A stretch of 64,000 nucleotides of DNA, from the NCBI GenBank assembly GCA_902729315.2, contig LR746273.1, positions 3,015,001 through 3,079,000 on the forward strand, in the 5' to 3' direction. The position numbers and the translations under genes were made by a program. The notes below the pieces were generated by a model. The model was not told the DNA's origin. It made no database searches and saw nothing but the letters and a program-made list of their open reading frames with translations. This DNA is from Spirodela intermedia (Eukaryota > Streptophyta > Magnoliopsida > Alismatales > Araceae). Shown here in pieces: positions 56,836 to 64,000 of the stretch (positions are counted from its first letter, which is position 1; each line of letters opens with the position of its first letter).

Positions 56836-59800
56836 TCAAGAATGCCTTCTCCTCCGGGGCTTATCTCCGCCGCCGCCGCCGCTATCGCATTCCCGGAGGC
56901 TGTAGGACTTGAAGCCCATCTTATCCTTGTCGTCCCGGCCATTGTACCTGAAGTGAGCCATCTCCGCCTTTGCCGTACTGCCGCGGGTGGCGAAGCCCCT
57001 GGGTGCCTCCCTCTCGGGGAAATTCGGGCCACCATCCTTGGCATGGCTGCCGGGCCGCCGGAAATCTTCCTCGGCCTCATACCGCGCACGCTTCGCGTCG
57101 CCGGCAATGTCGTAACGTCTGGCCGAGGGGTGGATTTCGTACCTGCCGTCGCCAGCCTGCCTCCGGTCGCCGCCGCCTCCACCGCCAAAGGCAGGGAACC
57201 TGTCGGGCTCGATCGGCCGGTAGAATTCATCAGGCTTCAACCCGTCCTGAGAGTCCACAAGGTTGAACCTGGTATGTCTTCGAGAGAGCAGCTTCTTCGG
57301 CGGGGACTGGTTCCTCCCTGGGTACCTCCGGTGGTCCCCGTCCGGGAAGCGCTGCTCCGCCGGGCCCTTCCTCTCGTCCACCCACCGGGACGCCCGCAAA
57401 GGAGGAGAGGCGCGAACCCTCGGGGATGGAGCAAAGCCGCCCGTGCGCTCCCCAAAGCTGAGGCGGACCCCATGGGGAGACCGTGCCCTGCCGACTCTGA
57501 AGTCGGGTGGGGATCGCGACCGCCGCTGCCGCACACCGTTGCTGATCGCACCGCTCCGCCGTCGAGGAGAAGCCCAGCCATGCGGGGAATGGGACCTGGA
57601 GCGCGACTGGGATCTTGTATGGGACCTTGACAGCTGTACCGGCGGTGGCGGCCTTGCCGGAGGCGAGAAGCTTCTGTCCCTCCGGGAGAAGGGGGGGTGC
57701 TGCGCCACCAGGGAGGGCCCAACTCCGTCGTCGGGGATGAAACCATATCTGTCTCTGTTCCCCTTGCCGACAATCTTCGGTCGGTACTTGCTGGGCCGGC
57801 CGAGGCCGATGCTCATCTCTCTCGGAGGTCCCAGATCCAATTCATCTCTCTCAGCCAGCGGTGACCCCCTGCACCTCAGCGCATGGCAGCCACTCGGAGA
57901 GGAAGAATTTGCGGATCGCTGAGGAGGAAGAACCGACGGCCCTGCACTGCTGGCCTCCAAGACCGTCCCATCAGGGGCAACCACAAAGCCATTGCTCTCC
58001 ACCTTGGCGATAGACACTGCCGCAGCATCCTTTGACCCAGGAAGCGTGAAGCCCGAATGGTTGAAGTAACCGGAAGAATCCTGGCGGTCGGGACCCTGGC
58101 GGCGGGACGACTCCACCCACCGGTCTCCTTTCCCCCTGCAGCGCATGCGCACAGATGATCCATCCCTTCTGATCGATCGGCCCAGCTCGGCACCTTGCTC
58201 AATGCCGTGACGCATGTTATCAGAATGGTCTGGATTCCTGGATCCCAATCAACATCACGGAACAACAGTTAGCAGGGAGTGAGAATCGACGAACATCAGT
58301 CAGCGCACAGGAGCGAGAAGAACGCTGGAATGTTACCTGGTTCCCTGGAAGTATGCTCTATCTTTCCTCAGCGGCATATCAGGCATCTTGTGCCTTCCAA
58401 CCTGGGACACTAGCTCCCTTCTGAATGTAGATCCAGCCATCCTTGCAGAATCCTCGGCGCTGATCCCTCTCGAGGGAATATCACTGAAACTCCCCTCGGA
58501 GGCATCGACCCTCGAATCAGCCACTGCTGCCCCATCTCCAGAGCTTCTGCGGCCTCCAGGCAGCCTGTCCCAACCGGATGCTTTCACCCTGAAACTTGCA
58601 GAACGAATCCATCTTGCACCGTCACCTGCCACCACAAATTCCTTCTTCTCCATAACCTTTTCGTTGGGCAGACCAGCGGCATCCGATGCATCCCTCGTAC
58701 TCTTTTCCCATTTATTGATCACATATCTCCTGGTGGAGTGTCCTACACTCGGGCTCTTCTTCACTACACTGGCCATCCTCTTGTATGACGTTTCAATGTC
58801 GGAATCAGTCGATGCTGATGATGAAACGTTTCTGTGTTCAGCCATCTGCTCGCCCAGATTGGGCTCTTCTGGGGGATGTGCGGCTTCCACTCGCCCTCCA
58901 CTGTCGCCATCGAAGCTTTCATCAACCTGGGAAGGAATGTTTGATGCAGGATAGTCAGGAACAGATTCAAAATTGTTGGTTTCTCTATTGTCCGACCCAT
59001 AGTCCACATGCTCAGCTTCACCGTCATCACACCCATCTGTTTCCCAGCCATGCACAGATGACTCTCTGAATTCGCCATCCTCATACTGAGATTCATCGTC
59101 GGCCACCTGCTCAACCTTTTCAATCTCACCCACCTGTTCATGTTGGGAAACATCTGAATAAGATTCACTATCTGAATGACCATCCCGAGCAATTTCCCCA
59201 GGATTGTCTCCAAGATTGCCCCCAGATCCTTTATCCATGTCATCGGGTGCATCCATTGGCGGAGGCCCGATAACAGTATTTGGTGCTGTGGAATCCTTGG
59301 AGTCAACATAGGTGGGATGATCTGGTTGCACAGCATCTTGATCTTCATAAGTTAAAATAATACTAGCATCTTTCAATCGGGGTTCTAAATTTGCCCGTTC
59401 ATTCTCAGCTATGCATCCACCCAAAGTTTCTTCGCGATTAGAAAAACCACACGGTGCAAGAACAAAAGATTCTGATCTGCAAGCATCACTTCGAGATTCT
59501 GTGGGCTGATCGACAGTCTCAGATTTCACCTCACTTGGGGCTTCCATTTGTTCTGCATCACCGGGTGTCTTTTCTTCGTCTGTAGCCATCTTACTCTGGT
59601 CTAAATTGTTCATAATATCAGAATCCTTTGGAAAAGAAGGTACAACATCACCACCATCAGCTCTGCCAGCATCTTGACCGGGGTCTCCTACCATCTCATC
59701 AGCTTTCATAGTTTCATAAGTTCGCACATCAACCGAACCACATTCATCTGAAGACTCACAAAAGTCAACACCAGATCCTGTAGATGCCTTCTCTTTAAAG

Positions 59801-61981
59801 ATCGTTTCAATAGATATGACCACTGAGGTAGGCTGTTGTTCAGTCATGCATGGGAGATGCGCACCATCAGTACCTCCATTGGCATGCAAATTTGTCTGGC
59901 TTTCAGTTAGAGAATGTAAACCTAGGTTGTTTGGGTCCGCCTTTTCTTCCTCGGAAGCACAAACATCTGCCAAGACAGAATCCCTCATAGGATTGGGAGG
60001 AAATTCAGGTAGAGGACACTCACCACTAGGCCCAATATAACTTGAGATATTTGCCTTTTCAGCAGTTTCTGGCAAAGGAACAGTAGCACAGCTCTTTGGA
60101 CGTTCTAGCACTAGACCATCGTGGCTATTTGAAATACTGCACGGAGAATCAGATTTTTCTACTTTATCGCTTTCATATTTACATACCTCTGCCTTATCCA
60201 TGTTTTTCTCTAAAGTTTGGGAGCAACTTTCCATGGCCTTTTCCTCGCGAGATTCCTGCTTTGGTACCTTTTCTTCACTGCTAGCATTAGATGCAGCTGG
60301 TTGAGAGTCTGTCAAGGCAGGTCTGAAAGGGCTCTCCCAAGCTTCCATTACAGTATTGAGGTCCCAATGTAGCCTCTCATCCCGTGATGATCCCGTCCCA
60401 CCTGAACTTCCATTAACATTGTGGCTAGGTGCAATAAACGGAGAACTCAAAGAATCCTCCATTAAATGAGAAGTGCTCTTGTTATTAGCTGCATCACACC
60501 CCTGGGGGCTGAACTTGCCAGCCTCAACCAAATGTGTGTTCATCTCACCATCCAAAACGTCTGAAACACTGAACGTTTTCCCTTCAATTAATTTATTCTC
60601 AGACCCAATCTGTAGTGAAGAACTGTCTCTCTTGAGCTGACATTGTTTGGAATCTAGGCTTTCAGTGCTCAGGCCATCATCAGCAGAACTACTGTCGCAT
60701 GCAGCAGCAGCAAGGATAGAAATACCAGAGAAATCTACACTTTCGCCAGACTCTTCTTCTACATCATTTAAATTAACCTTTCTATCAGCAATAATTATGT
60801 CCCCAGCTATTCCTGATTTGTAGTTCTTCAGTGAGCCGTGTCTTGTATTTGGCTCCTGCCCAGTTCCACTTTGGCGTGAAACAGCCTCCTCTTTGACAAG
60901 TGGAGTGGAAGGTGGGGGTGATGGAGACCGAAAAAGAAATCTCCTTTTCTTGATAGGAACGCTTTCAATGGCGTCACCAAATCGCTGTCCAAGGATGGCT
61001 ACGCCAACCTGCAAATATAAGATCACATAAGATATGCTATTTCTATGAAAATAATAACCGCATAAAATAAGGATCCTCTCAAGATTAAAGTAAGAAAAAA
61101 ACCTTTTCAGATTCAGAGACTGGCATCGCCCTTGACCTCTTTGGCTCCTTGATGAGATCTTCCCTCTCTGCTCGACCCTTTTCTAAGGGTTTTCTTTCTA
61201 TGATACTAGTAAATGAAGTTCTGGCTCGCCTTACAGCCCTAGGTTTACCCTTCGAAGCTGTCCTCCAGTTCAACTGAGGATCAATAACTCTAGAGACCTC
61301 TAAATCTAAGTTGCCAAGCATATTCCCATTAACCACTGGTTTGCCGCCACAGATCTTGCATGAACTTGAAACTTCTTGATGCTTTGGAATGTCCAGTTTA
61401 GAGGCTGAAACCCCAGTGCAACCACACAGATGATTCTGTGAGACGAAAAATGGAATAAGTCAGCTAACATCTAGATGTGCAACTATCGCCATTAAAAAAC
61501 TACACAGGCCTAACCAACTTAAATTATTTGTCCTTGAGGGAAACATCTTAAACGATATAACAAATTATAACATAGGCTCATCAATAACGATCAACGTGTG
61601 ATAATACCCTCCAACACTCTGATGAGAGCCGTCAAAAACTCAAGGACAAATCAAATAGGAAAAAAAAATTAAAAAAAATCGACCAACCATTAGCATGGAG
61701 CCTTCATGTCTACTGGTCCATAGGATAGAGAAACCAGCTATTTCCTAATCACCCTCCGGAAGTAAAAATCACCAACCAATATCACCTGCAAAACAACAAG
61801 TACAACATCAATTCCTTCATCACTGCTCAAAGCCCACAACATCTTTGCAGCCTAAAGGAAGAAATCAAGTCAGTCTGAAAAAGCTGGCAACAAACTGCCA
61901 GCATTTGCCACCAATGGCTATTACCTTGGGGCAGATTCTGTTAACGAGCCTAACAAGCAGCTCTTCTTTCTTGGATGACAT
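56836..61981 (-). CDS. Large plant protein of unknown function, five coding exons, RS-rich C-terminal region
   Basis: Coding exons: 61925-61981, 61786-61851, 61103-61435, 58337-61008 and 56836-58237. All junctions are GT-AG; the first three introns are phase 0 and the last phase 2. Summed length is 4530 nt, exactly 1510 codons (1509 aa). Start: MSSKKEELLVRLVNRICPK. Exon 3 has CGC at 45-47 and CKIC at 67-70, a possible metal site, then a basic stretch and MPVSESEK (145-152). Exon 4 opens with VPIKKRRFLFR, a likely nuclear signal, before a long acidic, Ser-rich, presumably disordered region (QYEDGEFRE, AEHVDYGSDN). Exon 5 carries an RS-type segment (SRSHTRSQSRSRSHSP) and a Gly/Arg-rich end. I recall similar proteins, annotated only as uncharacterised, in other plants; the RS region suggests RNA processing, but this is inference. 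Confidence 0.8.
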
Positions 61982-63700
61982 TGCAAATTGAAACCACAAA
62001 ATGAATACTCAAATAGGATGAAGATTCCTCCAACCATAAGAGAGCAGTCATTGGAGAAAACTTCAACGAAAAGCGTGGTGAAAAAGCAGGACCGAGCCCC
62101 TTTATTGGGAGGGGGACAGCCCATATGGGAAGACAAGGCAAGGGTTCCAGTTCAACGCCTCCCCATCTCATGGCCCAAGTGCCCTTCGACTTTGCATCTT
62201 GCACAACAAACTACAAACAGCATGCCATCACAGACTTGAAAACAGAGTTCCGAAAATTGAAAATCATCTGACAATCAAAGTGGCCACCACAAGGTCTAAA
62301 ACCATGGCCACAGTAATTCAAAATTTCCTTATCCACAGCTCTTCCCGGTAACAACTTTTGGAAAGGATGCACCAGCAAGCTAATGTTCAATAGAGTGCAA
62401 TCAGAAAGAAAAGCAAAATTGGATGACCGACGTAGGTCTACAGGTAAACATGCTTTCTGGATGGCTGAACTGGTCCACAAGCCAATCTGCTTTATCCGTG
62501 GCTGAACTAGGTCCACAAGCCAACCTGCTTTCTGGATGGGCGAACAAGGGCCAGAAATTAACCTGTTTTCTGAATGACTGGACTAGGACCCGAAGTTCAC
62601 CTGCTTTTCCTGAGTCTAGCATTTGGGTAGCCAAGTCACCGTCTTCCTCAAGGATATATCAGAGGAAGCTGCAGCACTTTCACAGCAGCATAACGAAGAG
62701 CTGATTCAGAGTATTTAGGATCCAAAATAAAGAAGGGCGATGGGCAGATTCAGGCTCCCTATAGGCATCCAAGTAAGAAAGCCATGAACTATAAATTTGA
62801 ATCGCCTGCTACGAAAATTAGATTCAGGCTACTTCTTCACCACACGCGAAACTGATGACAAGATGTAATATCCATGAGGGCACCGTCTCTTCTCAGACGA
62901 GCAGATGAGCCTTAAACATGACTAAGCACCAAAATCGACAGATGCAGATCCACTCATCGAATAGAAACGTACGAGCCAAGAATACGGACTGCAAGCCCTG
63001 GAAGTTAATTGTGAACAAAAATCCAGGATGCAGATGACTTCACTTCCTTGATCGTGAGTAAATCAGATCACAGAGAAGGCCAAACCGTGGACAGACGTAG
63101 ACCAAGATCCAAAGAGAAGACAACTCCATCTGTGGAGGATCCTTTTATTTTTTACACGGCCTCTTGTGGTTCTTCCAATGGGATCTGGAAACCCTAGCCA
63201 AGGGCATGGCAGAAAACTAGAGAATCCTAGCTGCGGTGCCATAGCATCGGTAAGATCCTGTCAACCTTCCTCACGAAATATAACACCTGAATCCACCGTC
63301 CAGTTCTGCTTCTTTCTCACACCTTGGCCTTCCGGCTCCAACAGACCGTCCACCTGTTCCTGATCAGGATCTAGACCGCATCCAGGAGAGAAAAATTGGG
63401 GGATCCGGCAAGGCGACGGAACCTGTAGAACCCCTGCCCTGTATCCCATGGCTGCCGCGCCACCCCTCTGACGGATAGATCCCGAAGAAAAACAACCAAA
63501 AAACGGAGAACAAATCAAGAGCTAGGTTTTTCAGTACCTGTATATAAATCCCGTAGTCGCCCTTTCGTCGAAGAACACCCTCCAATCCCCCAAAGAGGGG
63601 TGGGCACAAAACAACAACACAACGGGGACAACTGGCGGCACCACCGAAAACGAATCAACGCCCCCGAATCTCACAAGACCTGCACAATAGAGCGCCTAGG
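61982..63700 (-). promoter_or_regulatory. Probable 5' leader and leader introns of the large gene
   Basis: A consensus donor on the minus strand (ACAG|GTACTG, exon end at 63538) suggests a non-coding first exon of about 63540-63700 spliced toward the coding start at 61981. The acceptor is not resolved. The interval contains a 38-bp minisatellite (62411-62610). No other gene is recognisable here; short frames at 61921-62239 partly overlap coding exon 1 in the wrong frame. Confidence 0.45.
62411..62610 (+). repeat. 38-bp minisatellite, about five copies
   Basis: Units read approximately (A)CCTGCTTTCTGGATGGC then TGAACTAGGTCCACAAGCC. The TGC landmark occurs at 62451, 62488, 62526, 62564 (TGT) and 62602, so the spacing is 37, 38, 38 and 38 bp. 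A worn unit precedes them from 62411. It lies within the probable leader intron of the large gene. Confidence 0.75.
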
Positions 63701-63721
63701 ACGCGGCGGTCTCCGCCCTGC

Positions 63722-63736
63722 GATATATATATATAA
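63722..63736 (-). promoter_or_regulatory. Candidate TATA box of the large gene
   Basis: A TATATATATATA run on the minus strand lies about 35 bp above the predicted non-coding first exon. It may be the TATA box or only a simple repeat. The last 260 bp of the window are CT-rich on the plus strand with a (GGC)n run at about 63827-63844 and no recognised gene. Confidence 0.35.
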
Positions 63737-64000
63737 GTATCCACTGCCCTGACGTTCCACCCCTGAAAAGCCTCCCACAGATCCTCCTGTTTTGCCAGAC
63801 GTCCCTCCTGCTGCTGCTCCTGCGGCAGCGGCGGCGGCGGCGGCTGTGGGTCGAAAGGCTCGCTCTGTCGTCTCACTCCTCGCCGCCTCCGTCCTGGTCT
63901 TCTTCACACGCACGAAGATCCTCCTCCGATCTTTCTCCTCCTCCCGCACGGCGATCCCCTTCCCTTCTTCAAGCCGTCCTCTACTTTTCCTCTTCCTCCT

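Noticed and set aside
56698-57922. Plus-strand frames of 310 and 219 aa opposite the last exon of the large gene
   Set aside because: Antisense of GC-rich coding sequence whose minus frame joins in phase with the other four exons.
1-64000. CRISPR arrays, bacterial operons, phage or plasmid features
   Set aside because: Introns, plant gene families and LTR retroelements show plant nuclear DNA; no regularly spaced repeat-spacer array was seen.

Overview
This is a stretch of plant nuclear genome. The evidence is the gene families (PLS-DYW pentatricopeptide repeat protein, CrRLK1L malectin receptor kinase, TPD1-like secreted peptides, BRH1-type RING-H2 protein), GT-AG introns, decayed Ty1/copia and Ty3/gypsy retroelements, and compact GC-rich coding exons set in very AT-rich intergenic DNA full of GA/CT microsatellites. 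GC-rich exons next to AT-rich spacers would suit a monocot, possibly a non-grass, but nothing here fixes the species.

Layout. 1-5.9 kb: a gypsy integrase tail, purine-rich repeats, a ~110-bp repeat array and an inverted decayed copy of the 5' end of the next gene. 6.0-8.2 kb: an intact PPR-DYW gene (+). 8.2-13.2 kb: no recognisable gene, but a perfect 26-bp palindrome. 13.2-27.6 kb: a TPD1-like cluster made of one pseudogene (-), one intact two-exon gene (-) and one intact two-exon gene (+). A Ty1/copia element (19.86-24.58 kb, TTATT target-site duplication) sits between the two intact genes. 31.9-36.8 kb: two tandem minus-strand malectin-receptor genes, one ending just after its transmembrane helix with no kinase, the other a complete 872-aa CrRLK1L kinase. 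40.0-40.45 kb: a pseudogene of an EP1-like bulb-lectin glycoprotein. 40.5-54.6 kb: AT-rich retroelement debris (copia gag, a 5S-rRNA-derived fragment, diverged repeats, GA-rich DNA), then CT/GA microsatellites. 54.9-55.6 kb: a BRH1-like RING-H2 gene (+). 56.8-62.0 kb: a five-coding-exon gene (-) for a 1,509-aa plant protein of unknown function with an RS-rich C-terminal region, convergent with the RING gene; its leader probably extends to about 63.7 kb.

The genes do not form an operon-like unit. The likely functions are organellar RNA editing (PPR-DYW), secreted-peptide signalling of the TPD1 type, cell-surface sensing (malectin receptors), ubiquitination (RING-H2) and probably nuclear RNA-related work (RS protein). 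I saw no clear new biological system. The observations most worth testing are the inverted PPR duplicate, which could make hairpin-derived small RNAs against its own parent gene; the kinase-less malectin receptor beside a full receptor; and the TPD1-like peptides that appear to have lost a matched pair of cysteines.
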